The notes beneath the pieces were generated by a model that saw only the letters and a program-made list of their open reading frames with translations, searched no databases and was not told the DNA's origin. Positions 46,281 to 57,501 of a DNA stretch of 64,000 bases are shown in pieces (within the stretch, counting starts at the first letter, position 1; each line of letters starts with the position of its first letter). The DNA is taken from positions 45,082,087 through 45,146,086 of the forward strand of contig CM055092.1 of NCBI GenBank assembly GCA_029204225.1, read 5' to 3'. The position numbers and the translations under genes were made by a program. The stretch comes from Diphasiastrum complanatum (taxonomy: Eukaryota > Streptophyta > Lycopodiopsida > Lycopodiales > Lycopodiaceae).

Positions 46281-47091
46281 TGTTAGCAACTGTGCTAACA
46301 TAGAGAAAATAAAAAAATAATAATAAAACTCTGTGGCATGTGTTTTGCAAGACCACGTATGAGTATCTGTCAATAAACTTCAAGCCATGGCATGTGTTTT
46401 GTAAGTCCATGAGTAGAAGCTTAAATAATAATAAAATAGCTTAAACTTAGATTTAGAACTTAGACTTAGGAAATTTAAGATTAGAAATACTTTATCTTAA
46501 GTATTCCTAAGTTAAGAAATTTGAAGTTCTAGATCCTAAGTTAGAAGTTTTTGAAAAGCTAGAAACAGATTAGTCCCATAAGTTAGTAGACACTTATGGA
46601 AGACCCTCCTTGCCATAAAAGGAGAGGTATTTGCATTGTAACCAACACTTTTGAGATTGAGCTATCTTGCTCTCTATTTTGGAGAATTATCATTCTATGT
46701 CATTTGTGTTCCCTTTGGAAAGGTGCATAGCTTGAGGGGCCTCCTCTTGCCTCCTTTTCATCGGTTTATTGTGGCATGTTCTTTATTGCTTATTTGCTTA
46801 ATATTAGCCCCAATATTATTTTATTACCCTTTGGGTGTTAAGTAGAATTTAGATTAAACACCTTGCTAGTTGGGTAAGCCTTAGCAAGGGTTTGTATTTT
46901 GTCACCTTAGATAGTTTCATTTTCGTTTTGAGCACTAGTTGGGTAAGCCTTAGTGTTTCCGTCATTACTTCTTAGTTTCACATTTCTGTTTGAACCTTGG
47001 TAGAAACTTAAAAAGTGGACAAATCTCTACATCACTATACTACACTTGTAAGCATATCTAGCCACCGCACACACTAGAAATACTTCCAACA
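46281..47091 (+). repeat. LTR 2 of element F
   Basis: Indistinguishable by eye from LTR 1, offset by 3384 bases. Confidence 0.9.
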
Positions 47092-47949
47092 TTGGCGTCG
47101 TTGTCACTTTTTAAGTATTTTTCTACCTAGCTTCTTCTCCTTTTTCTTTTGTTTTTTGCTTCCGTGTTGTATGTTTGCTTGTGTGCTTATCTCTATCTAC
47201 CAACAAATAGCACGCGTTGTCTCTCCAGGTCCTACACGAGCTGCGGAGCAACTTCTCAAATCGGGGGGAAGCAACAAAGGAGTCAACTTAGGATTTTCTT
47301 CAAAAGAAGTGACCCAAGTGACCTTTTTCACAACCAAAAAGGTATACCAGAATTCGCCACTCTGTCTGCAGCCATAACAGACATTGATCTTTCATTTTAT
47401 CACCTCCACGAATTCTGACCACAGTTTGATTTTGAGAAAACAGCCTGATATACTGTCAAAGTCTCTTATTTCTCATCAAAATCCTTGTCCTAGAATTTGC
47501 CGACTTCACTGATGCTAGATCTCATTAAGATCAGTCCTTCAGCAGCTCCGCGAATTCTATCTCACAGATTTTGCCCGTTTTTTAGTCAGAACATCACATT
47601 TTTTTCTATATTCCCTATTTGTCAGTCAAACCTCTCTGTTAGAATTCGCCATCCAGCCTAAGAATTTGTCCTCACAGAGCACGATTTTTCTGTACTATCC
47701 GCGATTTCTGAAACGCCAAATTTTTTTCCCGAAAATCTAAAAAAAAACACTATTCTGACATTTAGAAACCTTTTTTTAGAATTTGCGAGTATTACAGTTA
47801 GATTTATCTGCCCCTCCACAATTTTTCAGCATGTCCGCAAATTCTATAACAGTCAGAAAGACCAATTTTTGTCCTACACTATCCATTCTGCAAGCAAACT
47901 GCCCTTTTTGTCAAGTACAGTCCTGCCCTGCTCATCTATATTCTACATC

Positions 47950-49392
47950 ATGTCTCACGACTGTGCTGAATCTTCTAATCCGACTCCTCCACGAATAGAA
48001 TGAAGAATTCCACGTATCGATGCACCAAAGTACGATGGCGAATCTGACCCAGTCTGATTTCTCCAAGACTTTGATAATGCATGTCATTTTTATGGAGATA
48101 CTTCTGAAACTGAAAAGCTTCGTCTATTTTACATGGTACTCTATGGCACCGCCAAGGAGTGGTACTTGAATCTCAAAGCTCCTGATCTTGCTTCTTGGAC
48201 CATCCTCAAGGACACTCTCATCAAGCGTTTCAAACCATCCAAACTGACTCAGAGCCCGTTCATTCAAATTACTCATATAAAGATGCGTCGAGAAGAGTCT
48301 GTTTGAAACTACATTGAGCTTTTTAAACGTCTCAAAGTAGAATGTGTTGATGAAAATATCACTGAACGAACGGCCATAAAAATATTTTTAGTTGGATTGC
48401 CAAAAAACATCCACCGTGGACTCAAACCAATTGACCTTTATGATCAACTTAAAGATGTGATGACTGATGCTATCTGTGAAGAAGACGAAGGTTCTGACGA
48501 TGACTTTGACCATTGTGAAAAGAAATCTAAGAATTCGGACCGTCCTAATCATCCGAAATCTGATAATATTGCTCAATATTCTGAACTTCTACATCAAATG
48601 AAAACCTGGCAAAAAGCTCAACAATCTCATATGGATAAACTCGTTGCTGATTTCCAAAACGCCATGAAGCAAATTGCTGAGAAATCCTTTCCAGCAAGGA
48701 AAAATGTCTGGTGTCCAATCTGCTCACAGCATCACACTGCTAATGAATGCCCTCAACTATGAAATCATTTCCCAGTAGCCACCAGACCAACCATCTATCG
48801 AGCTTATCGCCTGTACCCGCCACAACAACCTCTGCCACAACCAGGGGTTTACCAACCATGACCACCTGCACCAAATCAATACCCATCCCCACGTCAACAG
48901 TTTGTTGTTAACCAACCTGCCCCACAAAATGCTATCCATTATCTTGATCCGAATACCATCGATCCGGCCACCTACTATGTGGAAGATAATACTCAACTGC
49001 AATACTCTAGTGAAACGGTTGTTTATTATACCTATGATTCTAATGCTCAACCGGTGGATCCCAATGCCCAAGCTTACAACCCAAACCAAGCTGTCTTTGC
49101 CGCACATCAACTACCCGCAATACAAGGATGCTTTATCTGTGCAGGTAAACATCCTAGTATTCGTTGTCCAGATAAACTCCGCTTTCCTCTGGCTTGTAAA
49201 AACTGTGGTATTGAACATCACGTGAAGGACTGCCCATCCCGATCTAAGCCAACCACTCTTGCCTGTTCAGTGCAAGTAGAAACCTTACCAATCGAAACAC
49301 ATCCTGCTTGGGTCTTGACTCGGGCACAAACCCAACGCCAACCCTACACTTGCACCCAGCAAAACTCAACCGCAGGCGGTTTCTCCAAGTGA
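47950..49392 (+). pseudogene. gag of element F, copy 2 (retrotransposon gag with two zinc knuckles)
   Basis: The frame starts MSHDCAESSNPTPPRIE at 47950 and keeps one phase for about 480 codons. It is interrupted at 48001, 48055, 48304, 48760 and 48859, each time by TGA, and it ends with TGA at 49390. It contains the Gypsy retrotransposon-gag core (TAKEWYLNLKAPDLASWTIL, RREESV, FLVGLPKNI), CPICSQHHTANEC, a Pro/Gln-rich spacer, CFICAGKHPSIRC and CKNCGIEHHVKDC (CX2CX4HX4C). Role in an active relative: particle assembly and RNA binding. TGA stops are shared with copy 1, so they predate the duplication. Confidence 0.85.
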
Positions 49393-49970
49393 TGATTCAA
49401 CCCCCAATAGTTTATTCTCACCCATCTGAAGAAATTTGGCTGCATCATGAGTATCGCCAGCAAATCTACAATGTTGACCAACAATCTTCCTCTTCGCATA
49501 AAGTACCTCACAAGCCCTTTGAGAGCAAAACCCTTGAAGGTACCAAAGTCTGGGGAGATTTACTACAAGCCAATGTCACCCTTCCCTTCCATGTACTTTG
49601 GAAGCATGCTGGCCAGTGGAAACAACAGATTCAATCCAATATCACCACCACTATTGATGAGTTGCTTGAAATGCCCTTACATTTAACCAATCCACTCAGC
49701 GAATGAGGCAACATCAAAATCCCAGCTACCCATCATCAATCTTGTGAAGTTTTAGCAGTACTTGATGGAGGTTCCGGGGTTAATATCATTTCCACATCCC
49801 TCATGATGGAATGGAATTTGAGAGATAAGCTAGCCAAACCTACTTGCCAGCTTCGAATGGCTGATCGAAGTGTGGTCCGACCTACCGGTTTCCTTCCGCA
49901 CTCCCGTTGGGAGTACCTAGCCCCTATGGGGCCTTGGGCCCCAAAAGGGCCTACTAACCCCACGAAGTCA

Positions 49971-49972
<2 letters not shown>
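49308..49972 (+). pseudogene. protease region of element F in the -1 frame
   Basis: A frame one base back from gag overlaps its last 85 bases and runs to TGA at 49704. The same frame then continues with an aspartic-protease-like stretch, VLAVLDGGSGVNIISTSLM, at about 49752 (Asp-Gly-Gly in place of Asp-Ser/Thr-Gly, seen in some plant Gypsy elements). It ends where GC-rich sequence leads into the C run at 49973. RT and integrase are absent. Confidence 0.65.

Positions 49973-50001
<29 letters not shown>
49973..50001 (+). repeat. 29-base poly(C) tract
   Basis: Twenty-nine consecutive C after a GC-rich stretch with small palindromes (ACTCCCGTTGGGAGT, GGGGCC.TGGGCCCC), followed by T-rich DNA. The opposite strand is a G-quadruplex candidate. 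It is also a likely place for an assembly or sequencing error. Confidence 0.9.
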
Positions 50002-52396
50002 TTTTCTTTTAATATTTATAGTGATTTTTTTTCCCTAATTTTTTGGGCAACTTGTCAACATTACATTAAAGTACACATGTACTTTTACTATTGGTTCAAA
50101 AAAAGCTCAAAAGGCTAAAAATAAATAAGAAGCATCTTCACAAAAGGCCTACTCTAATGGGTCACGGGAAAAGACTGAAATGATTAAGGCTGGGGTTAAT
50201 CAATTCGCAGTCTAGCTATCGTGAAGAGCTTCAACTAATTTTCTTATTGATGTCATTCATAGAAGATACTTAATGGCATATCAGCTACTGAAATCTGAAC
50301 CGTCAAAGATTCATTCAATGGGCCCAATGATAGTAGTGAAGTTGTAGATAGCAATAGAGACGAAGAAAGGCCATCATGCATGGCAATCACATCATAAGAT
50401 AATGCATTGCAAGAGGAGGTGTCAGTCCACAATTCAACATAGACTCATTCTTTGAAGTTGGATACTGTAAGCAGGTTAGAGGAAGAGATCATTCTAGAAT
50501 CTCCATTGTCATGAGTTAGCTTCTCATGGAGGAACAATATATCATATATTTGTTAAGAGCCATGTGCATGCACTCTACTCTTTGGATAGACTACTACACT
50601 AAGCATCTAAAGGCCGTTGATTTTAAAGTCCTATGTTAAATAATAAAAATTAGATTTTAGGATATGGCATAAATAAGAGTAGTTCCCACATTCAATCTTC
50701 AAATCTCACACAAATACATAGCGCCACCTTATTTGGCCATCTATCTTTGATCAACTAAAATTTAGTGAGTCTTCTGTCCTCATTGAATTGATTTTGTACT
50801 ACAACTTACTATCTTGTCCATGGTTTGGTTCATTTTCTCTTGTGTAAGAGCACCTTGAAGAGTATCGTACTATCCAAGTCCAAAATTATAATACAAATGC
50901 ATCAATGTTCTTCAAGCCTTTATCTTTGGATTGCAAAGATAAGCATGCCATGAGGAAGTATATGGAAAGATCTACAAAATTTAAATGTGTAGGTTTGTCC
51001 CTTTGTATTATATCACAAAAATATGTCATTAATAAAATATGTACACATCTTCACAAAGATTTCGTTGAATGGTGTTCTAGGCAATGCTAATAGTTGGAAT
51101 TACTTGACTTTTTTAATTTGAGATTAATAAGTACATCTTACTTCAATTTTACTTGGGCCTTGTAGACCCAAATAATATTTATTTATCTATTTGAAGAAAT
51201 GAGACGAGCTACTTCCTACTCTAAGGTTATCAACAAATGTGCATAGCCCTCATAGGATTGAAGCCGGGAGTAGAAGGCTTCGAAATGTCACTACCAATAA
51301 GCCGAGGTTTTGAGCTCGAGCCTTGTTGACTGCAGTAAACATCTCTACCCATTGTGATGGGCAAAAAATTGATATATCACTCAAATGCATATGATTAATG
51401 ACCTTCACAAATCAAGGCATCCTATGAAATATTATATGATGTTATGAGTTAATGTTGTATGTTTAATAATTAATGTAGCTCGTTGATGTTCTTTGTCAAG
51501 ATTAGTCAAGCAATAAAGGACCCACCATTTGGTGGCAGGCTTCTTCCCATCACCTCAAGGTGTGGAGTTTTTTTTATTAGGTGCACATGGGCCTACAATA
51601 AACAATAGATATTAGAAATGCTTAGACCTTTAGATGTATATACAAATGAAGTCAACTTAATTTATGATTAAAATGTAACCAACTAGTCCCCCATGATAGC
51701 TATATTGGGTTGAATAGTTCATGTTCTTATAGACCTTGGTTCAAGACCTTGTCCAAGGAAATTAAGAAGTGGGTTGTTTTAATGGCAATTCCTATATCAA
51801 GATTCTATGATGCAAAGTATGCATTTTAAGACTAACAATGCAAATTAGTCAAGTGCGCATATATATTGCTTGCCTACAATGTATTGGATATCTGAAACCA
51901 TGTGTTAGTGTGTGAAGAATGAAGCCATTGGCATATTTTTAATCCTTTAAATGCTGAGTCATGATTGCTTATGCCATGCATTTGAAATATATTCTTATAT
52001 TTGCTCATGCAATTAAGAAATGAAATTATGACTCTTTATAAATCTCAACCACAAAAAAGCTAAATCAAATGCCAATTTTTTCCATAACATGGTAATTTGA
52101 GTGCATAAGAGAGTACAAGATGTTCAATGTATCAGGTAGACAAGTATTTGTTTTCCCAGAGAAGAGGCAAATCATCTACAAGAATTTCACCAGAAATTTA
52201 TTATTCTGCTGTCTGATTGAGTGAAAGAGGCAACCCATGTACAAGAAATTTGCCAGAGATTTATTGTGCTACAGCATGATCGAATATCTGTAATTTTACA
52301 TATGAGATCATTTGAGTAGTGTTAGATGGTAAGCAGTAGATTAAAGTTTGAATATGATTAGATGGTTTTGGGTAGCCAGAAAGAGCTTTGCATCAA
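50002..52396. other. intergenic DNA downstream of the LBD gene
   Basis: No gene recognised up to 52140. A possible SINE head lies at 51692-51770. From 52164 to 52290 an imperfect tandem repeat of about 64 bases (AGAGGCAA.C.AT.TACAAGAA) occurs twice. Each copy carries TTTATT (52198 and 52260), AATAAA on the minus strand, which would suit polyadenylation of the LBD transcript. Confidence 0.5.
51692..51770 (+). mobile_element. possible tRNA-derived SINE head
   Basis: GATAGCTATATTGGGT resembles a pol III A box, and GGTTCAAGACC, about 30 bases on, resembles a B box; this is the spacing expected of a tRNA-type promoter. No second copy or poly(A)/target duplication was found, so this is only a candidate. 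Confidence 0.25.
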
Positions 52397-54376
52397 TCAG
52401 CATGATCTCCATAGAGACTGTACTGCTTCTGCAGGCTCCAATGCAGGCATCAGAGGCTTGTAGTGAAACTGGTTTAGTTGAGGTGTGTGAGGGGAAGAAG
52501 GATCTTCCACATCCATGACTTCATTGTTGGCAAGATGAGATGACATTGCAGCTTGGTGCATCCGGATGCATAGGATTTCTGCATGTGCCAGTGTCAGTTG
52601 TGTTTGTAGTTGTGCTATTTGCTGCTGCAAAGAGGATATGACACCCGCACAGCCGTAGACGGGATCAATTACACGAGCATTTGCTTCATACACCATGCTG
52701 CTTACGGCATCTCCTCTTTGTTGCAACGGAAGATCCTGCCATCACCAGTCAGTTTGCTTTTAGCTCAAATTGAGTCCAAAGTCCCCTCCCTAGCGCTTTA
52801 CCTGGCTGAATGCCTCGGCCTGAAATCGAAGAATTTTGTGCTTTATGAATTCCTACAAAAACACACATGAAAGTCTCCAGAAGGTGTTATGTCTGTTTCG
52901 TTAAGGTGGCACCAAGTCTGAATAGTCGCATAATTATATGCTGCAATCGTTGTTTATCGCAAAGCTAAAAATCCCATCCATGTGAGACGAGGATGTGCTT
53001 GCTCGTAGAAAATTTACTAGGCACTATACTACGTGCTTTAATAGAGCAGCAAACTCTGCCAAGACCAATTCACAGGGGAGGAAAAGCTTGCTAGGCACCT
53101 AATTGGCAAATTCAGTCTTGCATACTAGATTATTTTGCAGATTCTATATTATCAAGCAAGCTCTTCAAAAAGGTGGACTAAAATGATCTAATTAAGAGAC
53201 AAGCCTTGGTTACCAGCATATTATCAATCTTTTGACATCCCTAAGTAATTTTTGAAGTATATTACCTCTCATGTAAAGTCAGCAAACAAGCTTGAGTAGG
53301 AGATTGCATCCAATAAACAGTTATTTAGCAAATTCAGCTTTCCATTATGGTTTGTTGTTCAGTTGTTTTCTATCAAGCGAGCTCTTCAAAACTACAAGGC
53401 AGACCACAATTGTCTAAAGAGATGTACATGACATTTGTGACGATTTGTCACCGGATAAATAAACAATCTTGGCATCCATCAAGAAATTTTTAGAGCATAC
53501 TATCTCTTATATAAAATCAATAGACAAGTCATAAAGGAGATTGGAGCCCATAAAAAGTTATATACTGTGGCTCATATAAGAATTCTAGCCCTTAAAAGGT
53601 TCCTGCCTTCACAGGGCTCTGGTTCTCAACAGTTCATGGCTTGGGAAAATGTTTTCTAGTGACCTTTCCAATAAGTTTCAACGCCATTTCATACATGACT
53701 CGGCCTTATGAGCTCCTCATAAAAACAACAGCTAATGAGCTCCTTGTCAAAACAAGAGTTTTACCTCGTGGAAAGGTCATTAAAAATACGCCCCCCACTA
53801 AAAAAACGGCAATTGAGATGTAGCAAATCTAATTACTCCTCTCGTAGACTTCATCTTAATAAAAACGAGCGTGCCACTCATTTGAAGATCTTTAATCAAC
53901 AATTCTGATCTTATCATACAGAAATCTGGAAGCCTTGACTCGAAGGATGACACAGCCTGCCCTCTTGTCTTATTAAGTTTCGATGCAGCATCTAATATCA
54001 GACCCCCATCACTTTCTTTATTGATCATACATTAAAAGATGCTCATAACGGATACTCATTAATAATGAAACACTCAAACTAAGACCCATATCACTTTTTG
54101 TGTTGCTATTGATCATATATGAAAAGATGCTGCTAATGAAATTACTCCCCGGTATTTAGACATCCACAGTGTATCATGAATTATGCAAGCTGAACGGGAA
54201 AAAGTACTGAAAACCTGCAGCATTTTGTTCACGTTGCTGGCTCCAAAGATTTTGTGAACACAAGCAAACTTATGAGGCTGATCTGCAGGAAAATATGGAG
54301 CAAAAACACAATCCTTAGCACATTTGCGTCGCAAGAGCTTGCAAGCTGCACAAGGGGATATGCCTGACCCCGGCAT
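52397..54376 (-). CDS. LOB-domain (LBD/AS2-like) transcription factor, class I, two exons
   Basis: Exon 1 is 54376-54215 and exon 2 is 52735-52397, separated by a 1479-base intron with a CAG|GT donor and a GGCAG acceptor. The joined frame encodes 166 residues. The LOB domain starts at residue 7: the zinc-finger-like motif C-x2-C-x6-C-x3-C (Cys 9, 12, 19, 23) in CAACKLLRRKCAKDC; the GAS block ending FGASNVNKMLQ; DLPLQQRGDAVSSMVYEANA; DPVYGCAGVISSLQQQ; and the coiled coil L-x6-L-x3-L-x6, with Ile at the last position. The C-terminus is short and ends LWRSC. LBD proteins are plant-specific nuclear DNA-binding regulators of organ boundaries, lateral organ and root development, and act as dimers with each other or bHLH proteins. 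The intron position after KMLQ is the one conserved in the family. The first exon begins MPGSGISPC with no upstream extension visible. The exact subfamily member cannot be named from sequence alone. Confidence 0.93.
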
Positions 54377-54822
54377 TTTACTAAATTAAGCGCTTCCCTT
54401 CTCAGAATAGTTCAATTCACCTCAAAGAGTCCAACACGAATGAGGAGATACAGGAAAACAGACGAGGTATAGCTTATACCCAAAGTCAAAAGTATTGTTT
54501 TGCTGTGTGATATTAAACAATTGGGTCTTCATGTTTCAGAATACAGATAGAAGATTACGCACGGTAAGTATTACAGTATAGTATAATATTGATAACATAA
54601 TGCTGTGAATTGAATACTGCATAAGAGATTGATGACACAAAGATCAGAATCGGTGTCGACGTTCCTGATCCACAGGAACAAAGCAAATTACAGCATCCAA
54701 TCTCAACGTATCTAGAGTAAAGATGCCTCATCTCTTCCCTGCCTGCTCTATTCTTAACACTATTATAGGTAGCGTGCGAGGCTGAGACAACGATTCAAAG
54801 ATTTGTATCATACTAGGCGGCC

Positions 54823-54823
<1 letters not shown>

Positions 54824-54875
<52 letters not shown>
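54824..54875 (+). repeat. (GA)n microsatellite upstream of the LBD gene
   Basis: About 26 GA units, 448 bases upstream of the LBD start codon. On the gene strand it is a CT tract. Such tracts bind BBR/BPC GAGA-type factors in plants, so a regulatory role is possible but unproven. Confidence 0.9.
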
Positions 54876-54877
<2 letters not shown>

Positions 54878-56008
54878 CTTCAAACTTTGAGCTTCTAGTC
54901 AAAGAAGCTAGCTAGGAGGCCATCAAAACATAATCCTAGGCTCTATTACTCTTCATTTTTTATTTTAGTGTGAATGCAAGAGAGGTTTCTAATGTCTATT
55001 AAAAGTAAATGCAAGAGAGATTACTAAATATGCATAATTCCTCACTAAGCCTTTGTGTTGTTGAATGGGTTGTGTACAAGTCAACACCAAGGTGACTACT
55101 TCTTTTGACAAGTCATCACCAAGACTAGTAAGTCCTTGCACACCAAGACTAGTACGTCCTTGCACATCTCCTTACCAACATGGTTAGTCATCAACTAGCT
55201 CCTTGTTAAAGAAAGGGATATTGTCATTAGATCATGGATTTTGCTAACTCACTTGAGAGTTTGCTAGTCATTCCAGGCTCACAAGCAGGGAACTAGCTCA
55301 CTTGGGCTGAACCGGCTCACCAGGACTCGTTCCACTATACATACACAAAAGCTTGACTTGAGAGTCCAAGTTGTTAGTTGGCCAATAGTGACAAACTAGG
55401 GTGGCAACACTGGGCCAAGTTTTGTGATGGAAGATACCAAGGTTCATATGGTACGGACCTAAGATTGTTTCAAGTTAGCCACCTTAATGATATGCAAATT
55501 GATCTTTAATTTCGAATGGTTTTATTTGAACCTTCTATTTTGCAAATAAATAACCTTTCAACTCTCTTGCACCTCATAAAATAGTTTTGCTTTATGGATA
55601 GTGGCTTTAATTGAATAAGAGCTTATTCTGCATCCTCGTTAAAGGCACATGCTTGAATTGTAATTGTTCTGCCAGTCTAGGCATAAGAGCATGTTTCTCT
55701 CTAAACTTCGCTATGTATTTACTTCAAATGAACACTTTGGATATAATACATAGCGATGCTACTGCAAGCACCCACAATATTTGTTCTTTTAATTCCACTC
55801 ATTTGAGCCCCTCTCATTAGATCAATGGAAACCAGCATTAACCAAAATATTCCAATGAGTCCACCATCTCAAGTAAATGTCAATATAAATCCTACAAACA
55901 AATTTTTAAATTCAAAGTGTTAGAAAACTTATAGTCACACAAAGATAAAGCTTAGAAAGAAAATTGCTCACATTAAGCTAGTGTCCTCTAGAAATTGCAA
56001 AAATGACC
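54876..56008. other. intergenic DNA, small tandem repeat only
   Basis: No gene recognised. A 24-base unit, CACCAAGACTAGTA(A/C)GTCCT followed by TGCA, is present twice in tandem at 55117-55164. Confidence 0.6.
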
Positions 56009-56690
56009 TGTTAAAAATTCACAATTCTAGCTTGACTAGTTTTGGTCATATGACTTGTAAATAGTAAGATGGTCATGATGTGGCTTGTCACACGTGCCAA
56101 ATAGCATAGGATTCCATTCATAAGGATGTTCTCAAGTAGACCTAAGTGTTAGAACCTTTGGAATGAGTCCAAATTATGCTTAGATACAAGGGAGAAAAAA
56201 TAGGAGCTATTTTTGGTAATTTTTGCATTGTTGAGGGATCTCCAAGATTCCAACCCTAACTTGGTAGGGATGAAAGATCCACCAAAATTAGCATTAGGGA
56301 TAGGTTTAGGGCTACTCATACCTGCCCAAAACCGTGATGGATCATGTATATATAGGTGATGATATCTCACCAAAATCAATCAAGCAATTTCATGTTTTTT
56401 CTCTCATAATGGTGCAATTGCTCTCTATGTTCATAATTGTTTGAGTACTTGTGATTACTAATGATTATAGGATTGAATGTAGGTCTGGTGTACAGTACTC
56501 AGACTGTGGGAGGCCGTACTTTCACACGTGTGAAGCCTTCTTCAAGGATTTGGGCCATTTAGTGAGGTTCAAGCATAGATTTTTGATGGATTTTGATGGT
56601 TCAACTTGTGCTAATCTTATGAAATCATAATCTATTGTTTCCCTCATCATTTAAAGTGTTTTAGGATCCTTATTTGCTGTAATTTTTACA
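56009..56690 (+). repeat. 5' LTR of element D
   Basis: TGTTAAAAATTCACAATTC to GTAATTTTTACA. It carries TTCACACGTGTGAA at 56521-56534. Confidence 0.95.
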
Positions 56691-57501
56691 TGGTATCAGA
56701 GCCTAAAGGTTGAAATGAGCTAAATCCTTGGTTTTCATTCAATTTGATCACAATTTTTGATCTAAATCTTGTGTAGATTGGATCTTAGCATCTAGTATTG
56801 ATTCTAGAACTCAAAGTGAGTCAAATACATTGGAGATTGGTGTTGTGTGACTTCATTTGCAAGTGTTTAGGTGTCTAAAACAAGAGGCAAAGTTGAATTC
56901 AATTCACATTACCAAGATAGCAAGTTTTGCTTGCTCCAAGCATTGATTTCTAAGCGAGTTTTGGAGGTGATTTCATAGAGGAGGCTTTCTAGCATTCAAG
57001 GAGAGGGAAGATCAAAGTTTTGGGGACTCTTCAAGGCTGTTCTAAGGTGTAGTAGGCACCTCCTAAAGTGATTTAGGTTCAGTCCAACCATTGCTTGACT
57101 TATGCACCAAATTAGATCAATTTTTCATCAATTTTGATCATTTTTTGCTTGTGATTGGATAGTAGATTGTGTTGCATCCTCATTAAGTTCCATTTAGCTC
57201 TTTTACAAGTGATTTTGGAAGTATATTAGGTTGCTGAAATTCACTCTTGATCAGATCATTTGGAAGCTTTAATGTTCTTTATAGAAAGAGGGGCAATTCT
57301 ACTAGTATTGTCTACTTCAATCAAGCAAGTGCATTGTTTCTAGTATTCTATGATTTGATTTTTTTAGAGATCATTCTTAGATCTTTATAGGAAGTCTATT
57401 ACTGATCTTTTCAGGTCCCTAAGAAGTGGGATAAGATAGACCTTCAATCAAATCAATAGAAGTAACCTTCATTTGTGTCAAGTCCTTGATTAGGAGACTA
57501 G

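Larger units (their letters stand above)
42657..49972 (+). mobile_element. Ty3/Gypsy element F: LTR-gag-LTR-gag tandem structure
   Basis: A unit of about 3.35 kb occurs twice (42657-46006 and 46041-49415) with only about eight base differences and one 25-base indel. Each unit holds the 3' tail of a polyprotein region, a polypurine tract (AAGGAGGGGGATAA), an 811-base LTR (42897-43707 and 46281-47091), a tRNA-Asp type primer site (TGGCGTCGTTGTC) and a gag. Between the LTRs, gag is joined to the 3' tail by a short unrelated junction (46007-46040), so protease, RT and integrase are missing there. The second gag continues into protease and then ends at a poly(C) tract. This pattern fits unequal recombination between tandem or neighbouring copies. 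The gag and primer type fit Gypsy. Confidence 0.85.
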
